A DNA stretch of 64,000 nt from Cohnella hashimotonis. Its GTDB lineage: Bacteria > Bacillota > Bacilli > Paenibacillales > Paenibacillaceae. The notes under the pieces are model-generated. The model searched no databases. It saw only the letters and a list, made by a program, of their open reading frames with translations, and was not told the origin of the DNA. The DNA lies in NCBI RefSeq assembly GCF_030014955.1, contig NZ_JAGRPV010000001.1:1426001-1490000 (forward strand). The letters are read 5' to 3'. Positions 55,881 through 64,000 of the stretch are shown piece by piece. The stretch's first letter is position 1, and every line of letters begins with the position of its first letter. The position numbers and the translations under genes were made by a program.

Positions 55881-55980
55881 ATACGCACCTTCGTTCCTTG
55901 AAATGTGATGTTGCTGACTTCAGTTTACGAGAAGTGGAAGGTGCACGTATTTGGATAAAACGACGGGGTTGTTGGACGAT

Positions 55981-56916
55981 TCAACTGAACCTCGATCGCA
56001 GCGACTGCGCGTATTGCATCGGCGACAAGCCTTCGCAGCGCTTGAACAGCCGGCTGAAATAATGGAGGTCCGGATAACCGACTTCATCGGCGATCTGGCC
56101 GACCGTAAGGGAAGAATGAAGCAGCAGCTCCTTGGCCTTGTCCATGCGCAGAGAGACGAGCATCTCCATGGGGGATTGGCCGGTCGCTTCTTTAAACAAG
56201 GCGCGGAACCGGCTTGGCGACAAATGCACGGATGCCGCGATATCGCCCAGCTGCAGCTGGGAACGGTAATGCTCGCGCATCCATTGAACGGCTTGTCCGA
56301 TCCGTTCGCTCTGCGGGTGGCGAATGCTGATCCCGGCCGGCGTCGACAACTCCAGGACGAGAAGGGCGAATAGATGAAGCAGATCGCCGCGCAAGCGCAG
56401 CTCCTTGCCGTATTCGCCGCCCTCGAACGTCGCATGCATGGAACGAAGCAGCGCTTCGTATGCGCCGGGATTAGATGTCTGAACGACGCACGGAAAATCG
56501 ATATCGGACAAAAAGACGACGGGCCGCTCCGTCAGTTCCGGGTCGTCCGGAATGAACGGCGAGTGCTCGTAATCTTGGCTTAGATAGACGTCGTCGACCG
56601 AAAAGTTGTAGGCGTCCCCCATGTAGATTAAATCGAAGTGCGCGGCGAAATAGCGGAAAGTCTCGCTTGGCGGGACCGCGCAGGAATGCCGCACCATCGG
56701 CTGCAGAATGACCATATCGCCCGGACCGATGGCGTAATGGACGCCTTCGATCACATAATCGCAGCGGCCTTCGAGCACGAACTTGAACTCGTAATCATAG
56801 ATGATGCGTGGAGGCAGCCGGTAGCGATCGTCGCCGTTGATATGTTGAACGAGGCGTACATAAGGCGCCAACTCCCGGAACCCGATGCCTTGCCGCGCCT
56901 CTTTTTTCTGTTCCAT
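55981..56916 (-). CDS. AraC-family transcriptional regulator
   Basis: 311 aa. N-terminal cupin-like sugar-binding domain (RIIYDYEFKFVLEGRCDYVI, YAIGPGDMVILQPMVRHSC) and C-terminal double helix-turn-helix (QLGDIAASVHLSPSRFRALF and VGQIADEVGYPDLHYFSRLF). Start at the ATG at 56916, 9 bases after AAGGAG; the frame is open further upstream without a ribosome site. It is divergent from the beta-helix gene at 57133 and upstream of the GH99-like gene, so it probably controls both. Confidence 0.92.
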   Translation of the reverse strand: MEQKKEARQGIGFRELAPYVRLVQHINGDDRYRLPPRIIYDYEFKFVLEGRCDYVIEGVHYAIGPGDMVILQPMVRHSCAVPPSETFRYFAAHFDLIYMGDAYNFSVDDVYLSQDYEHSPFIPDDPELTERPVVFLSDIDFPCVVQTSNPGAYEALLRSMHATFEGGEYGKELRLRGDLLHLFALLVLELSTPAGISIRHPQSERIGQAVQWMREHYRSQLQLGDIAASVHLSPSRFRALFKEATGQSPMEMLVSLRMDKAKELLLHSSLTVGQIADEVGYPDLHYFSRLFKRCEGLSPMQYAQSLRSRFS

Positions 56917-56985
56917 TGGGATCGTCTCCTTGATGGCCTTTGCATTCATTTTACATCGTCCGTGGCAAAGACCGAATACGGACAA

Positions 56986-57021
56986 CAAAAAATAGCGCCA
57001 ATATCAAATTTTTGACGCTAT
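56986..57021 (-). terminator. Candidate terminator/attenuator in the AraC gene leader
   Basis: On the minus strand ATAGCG...CGCTAT (outer stem) encloses TCAAA...TTTGA (inner stem) and runs into six T. It lies about 70 bases upstream of the AraC start codon, so it may control read-through into that gene; it could also be a symmetric operator in the divergent region. Confidence 0.45.
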
Positions 57022-57132
57022 ACGCCGATGTCGGAATGGCCCGATACTAAGGCTGTAAGAAGGATTCCTGGCCAAGCGGAAAGTCGCATTACGAATTGTA
57101 AGCGCAACCAAATTCAGGCAGGAGGAAAACAA

Positions 57133-59310
57133 ATGAAAAGAATATCCCGGTTGGCGGCATGGATCATCGGCGTTGTCGGCGTCATCGCGTTCGGGCTTGC
57201 AGCCCATGCGGATCAGGCGGATGCCGCGGTCTACTACGTGAACAACCAGAGCGGCGCCGGCTGCAGCAACGCGTCGGCAGGCACGTCGACGACGGCGCCC
57301 TGGTGCGACTTTACCCCGGTCAACGCCCGGACGTTCGCTGCCGGAGACCAGGTGCTGCTCAGGAGCGGCGCGACCTGGACCGGACAGACGCTGACGCTTA
57401 AGGGCAGCGGAACGGCGACCAATCCCATCGTGTTATCCGCCTACGGCACGGGCGCGAAGCCGATCATCGCACCCGGCACGACGGATGCCGTCGCCGTGCT
57501 CATTGACGGTTATGCGGGGTGGAAGATAACGGGCCTGGAGCTGAAGAACGCCTGGGAAGGCATACGGCTCCAGTACGATCATGCGTACAACCGGGACTAC
57601 ATCTGGATCGAAAATATGACGATCCGCGATATGACGGCCGCATACAATAGCGCGCCGGCGACTTACAACCATACGTCCGCCGGCATCAGCGTCAAGACGA
57701 TGGCCGACGCCGTGTCTCCCGCGTATACCGACAAGGTCAATGCGCCGGGCAGACTGACGGCGCTTACGAATTTAACGATCAAAAACGTGGCGTTCTACAA
57801 TTGCGACACCGCCACCTGGTTCGGGGCGCCCGTGTCAGGCTTTAATCCGAACGAGCATTTATGGACGAAGCATGTCGTCATGGACAATCTGACGATCGAC
57901 GGGGGCGGCATGTGGGGCTTCAACGTTCTCTTCGTGGATGGGGGGACGCTCACCAACCTGACGGCCAAAAACATCGGCGCCGTCTCCAATCCGTTCGGCT
58001 CGGCCGGCATGGTGGTCGCTTATTCAAAGAACGTGGAGGTGATCGGCGGCGAGATCGCGAACGTGGCCAGACACCCCGATCAAAATTACGACGGCGTCGG
58101 CTTCGACTTCGAAGGTGTCGGCAAGAACATTTCGCTGCGCGGGATGAACATTCACGATACGGCCGGAGCGGGCATATTCCACTTCAACAATTCGAGTCTG
58201 CCGGACGTCGATTCGGTCATTGAAAACAACGTCGTCAGCCATTACGGCACGAATCCGGGCAACAGCAGCGAAGGAATCCAGTTTGCCGGCGGCACCGGGA
58301 TCGTAACGAACAATGTGTTCAACAACAGCCGCGGCCGCAGTACGTACGGCGGAACCTACGGCGGATTCTACTTTGCGGCGAATACGGTGAATACCGTGTC
58401 GACAGGTTACGTTCCGACGGCGCCGTCCGCCCTGCCTTCCCCGGCCGGGACCGGACTGGTCGCTTCGCAGACGCTGGGCACGCTGCGCAACGATTCCAAC
58501 GGCGAAGTCGGCTTCAAGTTCACGACCGGCGCCGGCGTTGTCAGCGTGAACGGGCTGGGAAGGCGATTCACTGCAGGCAATGAAAAGTCGCATACGCTCA
58601 AGCTGTATCGCGACAGCGACAAGGCGATGCTCGGCGCATGCAGCGTCCGGACGTCCGCGGGAACGCCGGATTCGCTCGGTTATCAATATTGCAAGCTGGC
58701 GGAAAGCGTGACGCTTCTACCGGGCACCGCCTACCTGCTCGTGACGACCGAGGATAATGGCGGCGATCAGTGGTACAGCGACAATACGACGATCACGCTT
58801 GGCTTCGGGACGGTTGGCGGCTCGGTCTACAACAACGGAACCGGATGGAGTACCGGGATATCGGGCAACCGCGCCTATGGTCCCGTGACGCTGCTGTACC
58901 AGGTCAACCTGGCCTACGGCGGCACCGCATCAGCGTCGTCGACGGATACCGCCAACGGCTATTCGGCGGCAAAGGTGAACGACGGAACGGCCACCACCGA
59001 CTTTAACGGCTGGGCCAGCGCTTCGCCGGTTATGCCGCAGTGGGTGCAAATCGACTTCGGCGCGAATCGGACCTTCGGCCGGGTGGAGCTGTTTACGACG
59101 AGCGGGTACGAGCTGCGGAACTACCAGCTGCAGGTATGGAACGGCACGTCCTGGGTCGATTGCGTCCCGGCCGTGACAGGTAATACGCAGGCGCATCGTA
59201 CGCATATTTTTACGGCCGTCACCGGCTCCAAGATCCGGGTATACGCGACGCTCGGCGATGCCGCCAGCAGCTACGCGCGCGTCAACGAAATTCAAGTATT
59301 CAGCAGCTGA
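57133..59310 (+). CDS. Secreted beta-helix protein with DUF4082-like and discoidin domains
   Basis: 725 aa with signal peptide (LAAWIIGVVGVIAFGLAAHA). AVYYVNNQSGAGCSNASAGT opens a right-handed parallel beta-helix (to about 430) with repeated N-rich coils (VIENNVVSHYG, IVTNNVFNNSRG); residues about 440-590 are a DUF4082-like module (TLGTLRNDSNGEVGFKFTTG) like those in the protein at 41753; residues about 595-725 are an F5/8 type C domain (ASASSTDTANGYSAAKVNDG). Start at ATG 57133, about 7 bases after AGGAGG; upstream codons in frame have no site. Probably a polysaccharide lyase or hydrolase of the pectinase fold, under the divergent AraC regulator. Confidence 0.82.
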   Translation: MKRISRLAAWIIGVVGVIAFGLAAHADQADAAVYYVNNQSGAGCSNASAGTSTTAPWCDFTPVNARTFAAGDQVLLRSGATWTGQTLTLKGSGTATNPIVLSAYGTGAKPIIAPGTTDAVAVLIDGYAGWKITGLELKNAWEGIRLQYDHAYNRDYIWIENMTIRDMTAAYNSAPATYNHTSAGISVKTMADAVSPAYTDKVNAPGRLTALTNLTIKNVAFYNCDTATWFGAPVSGFNPNEHLWTKHVVMDNLTIDGGGMWGFNVLFVDGGTLTNLTAKNIGAVSNPFGSAGMVVAYSKNVEVIGGEIANVARHPDQNYDGVGFDFEGVGKNISLRGMNIHDTAGAGIFHFNNSSLPDVDSVIENNVVSHYGTNPGNSSEGIQFAGGTGIVTNNVFNNSRGRSTYGGTYGGFYFAANTVNTVSTGYVPTAPSALPSPAGTGLVASQTLGTLRNDSNGEVGFKFTTGAGVVSVNGLGRRFTAGNEKSHTLKLYRDSDKAMLGACSVRTSAGTPDSLGYQYCKLAESVTLLPGTAYLLVTTEDNGGDQWYSDNTTITLGFGTVGGSVYNNGTGWSTGISGNRAYGPVTLLYQVNLAYGGTASASSTDTANGYSAAKVNDGTATTDFNGWASASPVMPQWVQIDFGANRTFGRVELFTTSGYELRNYQLQVWNGTSWVDCVPAVTGNTQAHRTHIFTAVTGSKIRVYATLGDAASSYARVNEIQVFSS

Positions 59311-59340
59311 CGCCGCGGTGACGTCACCGAACACATCAAA

Positions 59341-59380
59341 AGAAGCCCAACCGGTCCGCTTATGGACCGGAGAGGCTTCT
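59341..59380 (+). terminator. Intrinsic terminator of the beta-helix gene
   Basis: AGAAGCC-CAA-CCGGTCC pairs with GGACCGG-AGA-GGCTTCT; the two stems share a symmetric internal loop. The T-tract is poor. Confidence 0.8.
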
Positions 59381-59394
59381 TCGTATTATGAGGT

Positions 59395-59421
59395 CAGCCA
59401 GCGTTTTCTGGTTGGCTTTTT
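59395..59421 (+). terminator. Second terminator-like hairpin
   Basis: AGCCAG pairs with CTGG-TT-GGCT and is followed by TTTTT; backs up the terminator before it. Confidence 0.5.
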
Positions 59422-59447
59422 GTGCTTTAGGCTCGAGTCATCGGCCG

Positions 59448-59769
59448 AGTGCTTTCCTATGAAAGCACATCGCAAGATCGGAGACGCGTTACCGGCGAAG
59501 TGCTGCTCTAGGAAAGCACTTCGCACTAGCGGCGTCCGCGACCCACCTAGAGCTTTCCTATGAAAGCACATCGCACGATCGGAGTTGGGGTACCGGTGAA
59601 GTGCTGCTCTAGGAAAGCACTTCGAACCATGCGGCGATCGGCACCAACCTAGTGCTTTCCTATGAAAGCACATCGCAAGATCGGGGGCGCGTTACCGGCG
59701 AAGTGCTGCTCTAGGAAAGCACTTCGCACTATGCGGCGTCCGCGCCCCACCCAGTGCTTTCCTATGAAA
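59448..59769 (+). repeat. Tandem ~102-bp repeats, each with two hairpins
   Basis: Three full units start at 59448, 59549 and 59651, and a broken fourth at 59753. Each has GTGCTTTC-CTAT-GAAAGCAC (perfect 8-bp stem; changed to AGCTTTC in unit 2) and CGAAGTGCT-n10-AGCACTTCG (9-bp stem). The units differ by about ten percent, mainly in the spacer. No gene, no terminal target duplications seen. Function unknown; resembles short interspersed palindromic repeats grouped in tandem. Confidence 0.85.
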
Positions 59770-59825
59770 ACGTCATGCGTCATGCGCCACGGGCCACGGC
59801 CCATCGCCGCAGCCGTCACGACCGC

Positions 59826-60118
59826 CAGTCACCGCCCGCCGCATCCCCGTCACCACCGCTCGCAGTCACCGCCCGCCGCATCCCCGTCACCACCGCTCGC
59901 AGTCACCGCCCGCCGCATCCCCGTCACCACCGCTCGCAATCACCGCCCGCGCATCCCCGTCACCACCGCTCGCAGTCACCGCCCGCCGCGTCCCCGTCAC
60001 CACCGCTCGCAGTCACCGCCCGCCGCGTCCCCGTCACCACCGCGCGCAGTCACCGCCCGCCGCATCCCCGTCACCACCGCGCGCAGTCACCGCTCGCCGC
60101 ATCTCCGTCACCGCCGCC
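59826..60118 (+). repeat. Minisatellite of about eight 37-bp C-rich units
   Basis: The anchor CCGC(A/G)TCCCCGTCACCACC recurs with spacing 37, 37, 36, 37, 37, 37 and 37 (first at 59841). The period is not a multiple of three, so the long open frames through it are not genes. The plus strand is very C-rich; the minus strand, which is the coding strand of the regulator gene ending at 60223, is G-rich in runs and could form G-quartet or other structure in its 3' RNA. Confidence 0.85.
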
Positions 60119-60222
60119 CGCCGTCCACTACCCGTCCATCACCGCCTGCCGCCCATCGTCGCCGTCACCACCGCCCGTCGCCGCCCGCTACCCGCCGCAC
60201 CCCGACCGCACCACTGCGGCCT

Positions 60223-61965
60223 TCACAACGTGCGGAACTTAAACTCGCTTGGCGTAAACCCGGTCGCTTTTTTGAACACTTTGGAAAAGTATTTTTCATT
60301 TTGAAAGCCGACGAGATTCGCAATCTCGTAAGTCCGGTACCGGCCTTCGCGGATGTAAAACTTGGCTTTCTCCATGCGCAGCCTCAGCAGGAAGTCGGTG
60401 AAGTTTTCGCCGAGCTCTTTTTTAAACTCCCGGCTGAGATATTCCGGGCTGATCTGCAGGTGGTCCGCCACCAGCTCCAGGCTGATGGCCTCGTGAAAGT
60501 GCTCGGCAATATAATCGCGCGCCTTTCCCATGAGCTTCTTGGTCGACCGGGTCGACTTTTCCTGAATATGCGCGAAGGCGTCCATGCACCGCTGCCGGAA
60601 CCAGGCGACCATTTCCTCCACGCTTTGCAGCGTGTTGACCTGCGTATACAAATGATACTCGTCGCCGAGCGCTTCGTCGGCGTCGAAGCCAAGCTGCTTC
60701 AGAATGGTGACGAGCAGCACGATCAGCTCATAATTCAGCTTGGCCACGTCCGCGATCTCGAACGAGCAGGGGATGCGGAACGGCGCGTATCGCTCCGCAA
60801 GGAACGCAGAAGCCTCGTCCTGACGGTGCGCTTCGAACAGGGCCAGCAGCTCCCGTTCCGCCGCAAGGTCGAGCGATATGCTCTCGGGAGCCGAATCTCG
60901 CACCGCTCTGCACGCATACACGCGACCTCCGCCATGGATCAGCTTCTGCGCGTAGGCGCGACGCGCGGAGGCGAACGAAGCCGGCGTCTCGTCGAGCCGT
61001 CCGGCAGCGTGTCCGACGCCCGCCGTTATAGACAGCTTCAGCACGTCGAGCGCGAGTCCGGATGCCCGCTCCGACAGCGCCGCAATCTTCCCAAGCCCGT
61101 TCTGCCCATCCGCATTCTGCCCATCCGCGTTCTGTCCATCCGCGTTCTGCCCATCCGCGATCTGTCCATCCGCGTTCTGCCCATCCGCGTTCTGTCCATC
61201 CGCGTTCTGCCCATCCGCGCTCTGCCCATCTGCGCTCTGCCCATCCTCGCCGTTCCCATTCAGCAGCAGGCCGATCCCGTCGTCCCAGCGAAACGGTTCT
61301 GCGACAAGCCCGCCTTCCCGAAAGACCTCGAGACAAAGATTTTCAAGTCCGTACTTCAACAGCTCGACATCGGAACGCGGCATCGCTTGCGCGATGCGAA
61401 CCGCCTCGTCCATGCCGGCCAGCCATACAAAATGGAAGGGATACGGGAATCGGATGCCGTACTCTTCGCATTTGCGCGCCTGCCTGCCGGACGCTTCCTT
61501 GCCCTCGACGATCTCGGACAAGTAACGGCGGCGCAGCTCCGAGGTGCCGGCATTCAATTTGATCTGAAGCCGCAGCTCGTCATCGCGCAGGTCCCGCTTC
61601 TGCATCAATTCCTGCAGCGCGCGACGGACGACGTCCTCGAGTTCGGCTTCGGCGACGGGCTTCAGCAGATAGGCGTAGGCGCCGAATTTCAACGCTTTCT
61701 GCGCGTATTCGAACAAGTCGTAGCCGCTCAGCACGATGAACGGCACGTCGCCATGACGCTCGCGAACGCGCTCCAGCAGGGCGATGCCGTCCATTTCGGG
61801 CATTCGAATATCGGACAGGATCAGATCGGCACGCCGCTCCTCCAGCAGCGCGAGCGCCTCCGAGCCGTTGCCGGCGATCCGGATATCTTCGATGCCGAAC
61901 CGGCGGAGGGTATTCTCCAGCGAGCTCCTAATTTGCGTCTCGTCTTCGACAATCAGGATGTTCAT
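60223..61965 (-). CDS. AraC-type response regulator with pentapeptide-repeat insertion
   Basis: 580 aa. Receiver domain with acidic pocket VEDE, phospho-acceptor Asp52 (LILSDIRMPEMDG) and Lys102 (YLLKPV); middle region to about 465; C-terminal AraC double helix-turn-helix (LELVADHLQISPEYLSREF and TYEIANLVGFQNEKYFSKVF). Ten copies of a DGQNA-like unit are inserted at about residues 240-290 in the middle region. The ATG lies one base after the kinase stop, with GGAGAGGAGG 9 bases upstream. The pair has no transporter next to it inside the window. Confidence 0.93.
   Translation of the reverse strand: MNILIVEDETQIRSSLENTLRRFGIEDIRIAGNGSEALALLEERRADLILSDIRMPEMDGIALLERVRERHGDVPFIVLSGYDLFEYAQKALKFGAYAYLLKPVAEAELEDVVRRALQELMQKRDLRDDELRLQIKLNAGTSELRRRYLSEIVEGKEASGRQARKCEEYGIRFPYPFHFVWLAGMDEAVRIAQAMPRSDVELLKYGLENLCLEVFREGGLVAEPFRWDDGIGLLLNGNGEDGQSADGQSADGQNADGQNADGQNADGQIADGQNADGQNADGQNADGQNGLGKIAALSERASGLALDVLKLSITAGVGHAAGRLDETPASFASARRAYAQKLIHGGGRVYACRAVRDSAPESISLDLAAERELLALFEAHRQDEASAFLAERYAPFRIPCSFEIADVAKLNYELIVLLVTILKQLGFDADEALGDEYHLYTQVNTLQSVEEMVAWFRQRCMDAFAHIQEKSTRSTKKLMGKARDYIAEHFHEAISLELVADHLQISPEYLSREFKKELGENFTDFLLRLRMEKAKFYIREGRYRTYEIANLVGFQNEKYFSKVFKKATGFTPSEFKFRTL
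61099..61245 (-). repeat. Ten in-frame 15-bp units in a response-regulator gene
   Basis: The coding strand repeats a GCGGATGGGCAGAAC-like unit ten times, giving the peptide unit A-D-G-Q-(N/S/I). Low-complexity and likely to vary in copy number between strains without breaking the frame. Confidence 0.9.
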
Positions 61966-61966
61966 G

Positions 61967-63829
61967 TCAGACCGCCTCCTCTCCAAGCCTGTCGTGCAGC
62001 GGGAGCTTGATTCTTACCGTCGTGAAGGCGCCCGCCTTGCCGCTTATTTTGATGCCGAATGCCGGGCCGAAGTGCAGCCTGATGCGCGCATGCACGTTGC
62101 GAATGCCGAGCCCGCTTCCTTTGCCTTCGTCCGCGGGCGATTCGTGCACGACGGACTTGGGCAAGCCGGCTGCTGCTTCGGACGACAATTGAGCGAACCA
62201 GCCGTTCAGTCGCGATATTTCTTCTTCGGACATGCCCGAACCGTTATCGTAGATATAGATGAGCCAGTGATCGCCGGCCGGTTTGGCCGTAATGCGCAGC
62301 TCGCCGCCGATCGTCTTGTTCGCGAGTCCGTGCTGGAACGCGTTCTCGACCAACGGCTGAAGCGTCAATCTCGGCACGGGCTTTTCCCACAGCGCGTCAT
62401 CGATCTCGAAAACGGTCGAGAACCTTCCGGCAAAGCGGATATCGTGAAGATAAATGTATTTCCGGATGTGATCGATCTCTTCGCGCAGCGTGACGGCGCT
62501 GCTGCCCTGATGCAGGCTGTACCGGAAAATGCCCGACAGATTCTGCACCATGGCGGAAGCGCGTTCATAATCGTGGCGGTCGATGACCGACTTGGTCGCA
62601 TACAGCGTGTTGTATAAGAAGTGAGGATTGATCTGCGACTGCAGCGCATTGAGCTCCGCCTGGTTGCGAAGCAGGTTCGCTTCATACTTCTGAACGATCA
62701 GCGATTCGATGTTCCCGACCATGGTGTTGAACGCCTGGCTGATGCGGGCCAGCTCGTCGTTGCCCTTGACCGGAACCCGCGTGGAGAAGTTCCCCATCTC
62801 CAATTGCTTGAACGAGGGCATGAGCCGGCGAAGCGGCTTGACGATGAGGTACGAAACGACGATGGAGATGATCAGCACGATTCCCGAGACGACGATCAGC
62901 ATGAGAGCCGTAATGCTCCGGAGAAAGCCGCTTTTCTTTTGCAGCTCGGACATCGGGAGCAGGGACACGACCTGGAATCCGTACTGGGACGGCGCGCTGG
63001 CGATGACAAGCATGCTCCGTCCCCCGATGTCGGTCTTGACCTGCCCGCGGCCAAGTCCCTTGGCGACGGACAGCAGTTTGGCGCTCTCCTGTTCCCCCCA
63101 TTGGACATTGCTGTAGATGAGCTTGCCTGTCCGGCTGATGATGGCGGTCTGCTCGCCCTCCTGCAAATTGATATTGGCGATGTCGCCGAAGAACTGCTCG
63201 GTGTTCTGATCGACAAGCAAGACGCCGGCCGGTCCTTCCGCGTTATAGTCGGTGATGGACTGCGCGACCGAGATGACGACGGGCTTGGGGGCGCTGACGG
63301 GATTAAAAAGAAAATCGTTCGTGTGCGGATCGAGAAAATGGGGCGCGCCGTTAAGCGCCATCGTCTCCTTGAACCAGGGCTCGTCCAGCACGGAGCCGGC
63401 GACGGAGTTGCGGCCCTGAACGTTAATGGCGTACTTGATCTCGCCGTGCGTGTCGATCAGGGTGATGCCGTTCAGTTTGTCGTTCATCTGAATAAGGGCG
63501 AGAAAATAGCGGTCGAGTCGCTCCTTGTAGTCGAAGTAGGCATCGCTCGTGTCGCCTGGCCCGGAGCCGAGCATATAGGTAATTTCTTTGCTGATCAAAA
63601 AGAGGGATGCCGATTGCTTCTGCAGGATCAGCACGTTTTCGTCGATGTTGCGCATGATCTGGTCGGAGATGGCCGCTTTATTGCGGATATAGTTGTTCTC
63701 TACGTTGCGCGCGGACAGGGTGTAGGAGACGGCGCCGTAAAGGAAGACGGGCACCGATATCGCGAGCAGGTAGATCACGAACAGCCGATACGCGATCGAG
63801 TTGTTTGCCGGGAAGCGCCATTTACGCAT
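61967..63829 (-). CDS. Membrane sensor histidine kinase (YesM-like, dCache sensor)
   Basis: 620 aa. Membrane segment 1 (about 15-37), a dCache-like extracellular domain (LNGITLIDTHGEIKYAINVQ, DEPWFKE, GVLLVDQN), membrane segment 2 (about 310-330), HAMP (VKPLRRLMPSFKQLEMGNF), phospho-acceptor His in INPHFLYNTLYATK, N-box LQPLVENAFQHGL, G-boxes DNGSGM and GSGLGIRNV. The start is placed at 63829, where GGAGTGGAG lies just upstream; the frame continues further upstream without a ribosome site. Operon with the regulator one base downstream. Confidence 0.93.
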   Translation of the reverse strand: MRKWRFPANNSIAYRLFVIYLLAISVPVFLYGAVSYTLSARNVENNYIRNKAAISDQIMRNIDENVLILQKQSASLFLISKEITYMLGSGPGDTSDAYFDYKERLDRYFLALIQMNDKLNGITLIDTHGEIKYAINVQGRNSVAGSVLDEPWFKETMALNGAPHFLDPHTNDFLFNPVSAPKPVVISVAQSITDYNAEGPAGVLLVDQNTEQFFGDIANINLQEGEQTAIISRTGKLIYSNVQWGEQESAKLLSVAKGLGRGQVKTDIGGRSMLVIASAPSQYGFQVVSLLPMSELQKKSGFLRSITALMLIVVSGIVLIISIVVSYLIVKPLRRLMPSFKQLEMGNFSTRVPVKGNDELARISQAFNTMVGNIESLIVQKYEANLLRNQAELNALQSQINPHFLYNTLYATKSVIDRHDYERASAMVQNLSGIFRYSLHQGSSAVTLREEIDHIRKYIYLHDIRFAGRFSTVFEIDDALWEKPVPRLTLQPLVENAFQHGLANKTIGGELRITAKPAGDHWLIYIYDNGSGMSEEEISRLNGWFAQLSSEAAAGLPKSVVHESPADEGKGSGLGIRNVHARIRLHFGPAFGIKISGKAGAFTTVRIKLPLHDRLGEEAV

Positions 63830-64000
63830 CGAGCTCCACTCCAGGTTGTTAGTGTGCTTTAGGTTGCTCCTATCATAGCATGGCGCCAGAGCGCGTTCTA
63901 TGGGATGATCAAGAAATTGCACCCGATGTCAAGATGTTGATTCTATTCGACGCCGCGGCGCCCGGCTTACAATGAGCATGCGGGACAGTGCCGCATGGTC
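63830..64000 (-). promoter_or_regulatory. Leader and promoter region of the kinase operon
   Basis: On the minus strand TGCTATGAT (63880-63872) fits an extended -10 element; a TTGACA further upstream is not at the right distance for it. Nothing else recognised before the window ends. Confidence 0.35.

Noticed and set aside
54750..55901. 383-aa open frame on the plus strand opposite the GH99-like gene
   Set aside because: Its opposite strand has full GH99-like motifs; this frame has no recognisable fold or ribosome site.
59826..60118. CRISPR array
   Set aside because: The 37-bp units are directly adjacent with no unique spacers and no cas genes are present.
61099..61245. Pentapeptide-repeat (A(D/N)LxX) fold in the regulator
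   Set aside because: The units lack the central Leu/Phe of that family; this is a low-complexity linker expansion.
59662..62010. Very long plus-strand open frame rich in Pro, His, Arg and Ser
   Set aside because: It runs through non-coding minisatellite units of 37 bp and then antisense to a clear response regulator; open only because the G+C-rich strand lacks stops.
62621..63862. 413-aa plus-strand frame
   Set aside because: Antisense to the kinase whose domains are all present; no start signals.

Overview
The window comes from a Gram-positive, moderate-GC soil-type bacterium of the Paenibacillaceae (Paenibacillus or Cohnella are the best guesses). The evidence is the gene style: S-layer-homology (SLH) anchored surface proteins, YesM/YesN-like pairs of membrane histidine kinase and very long AraC-type response regulator, LplB/YtcP- and MalFG-like sugar ABC transporters, lipoprotein solute-binding proteins, strong AAGGAG/GGAGG ribosome sites with frequent TTG or GTG starts, and intrinsic terminators. 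I saw no rRNA, tRNA, phage, insertion sequence or CRISPR array. Almost everything concerns sensing, import and breakdown of plant or microbial polysaccharide fragments.

Layout. (1) 1-7.2 kb: the end of an SGNH hydrolase, a small NTF2-like protein, and a 1818-aa surface protein with a lamin-tail domain, twelve near-identical 112-aa repeats and three SLH domains. (2) 7.4-17.1 kb: permease, permease, solute-binding lipoprotein, histidine kinase, response regulator, a secreted beta-helix protein and a PrsA/SurA-N-like membrane-anchored protein. (3) 17.1-22.4 kb: a LacI regulator divergent from two FAD-dependent oxidoreductases (the second with a discoidin-like tail), then an AIM24-family protein. 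(4) 22.4-24.6 kb: a gene graveyard with four broken reading frames (surface-protein tail, unidentified tail, alpha/beta hydrolase, M23 peptidase). (5) 24.7-44.4 kb: kinase, regulator, solute-binding protein, phosphotriesterase-family hydrolase, M24-fold protein without its metal ligands, an ASRT (sensory rhodopsin transducer) domain protein, two permeases, an unassigned putative glycosidase, then an SLH/DUF4838 surface enzyme and a secreted glycosidase-like protein. (6) 44.4-54.7 kb: LacI regulator, solute-binding protein, two permeases, a DUF6259-like intracellular glycosidase and a secreted CBM6/pectate-lyase-like/discoidin protein. (7) 54.7-59.4 kb: a GH99-like (WbsX-like) protein and an AraC regulator, divergent from a secreted beta-helix protein. 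(8) 59.4-60.2 kb: two tandem-repeat arrays without genes. (9) 60.2-63.8 kb: a third kinase/response-regulator pair on the minus strand, the regulator carrying a ten-copy pentapeptide insertion.

How it fits together. Each sugar locus follows one plan: a sensor (two-component pair or LacI/AraC regulator) controls a binding-protein-dependent importer without its own ATPase (probably a shared MsmX-like one), while secreted beta-helix or SLH-anchored enzymes make the oligosaccharides outside and cytoplasmic glycosidases or oxidoreductases finish them inside. The clearest regulatory circuit is at 44.4-45.7 kb, where two promoters carry matching palindromic operators just downstream of the -10, and one also overlaps a CcpA-type cre.

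The most unusual locus is 24.7-36.6 kb: an ASRT domain without a rhodopsin sits between a phosphotriesterase-like hydrolase, a metal-ligand-less M24 protein and an ABC transporter. Its substrate is unknown and it is my best candidate for an undescribed pathway.
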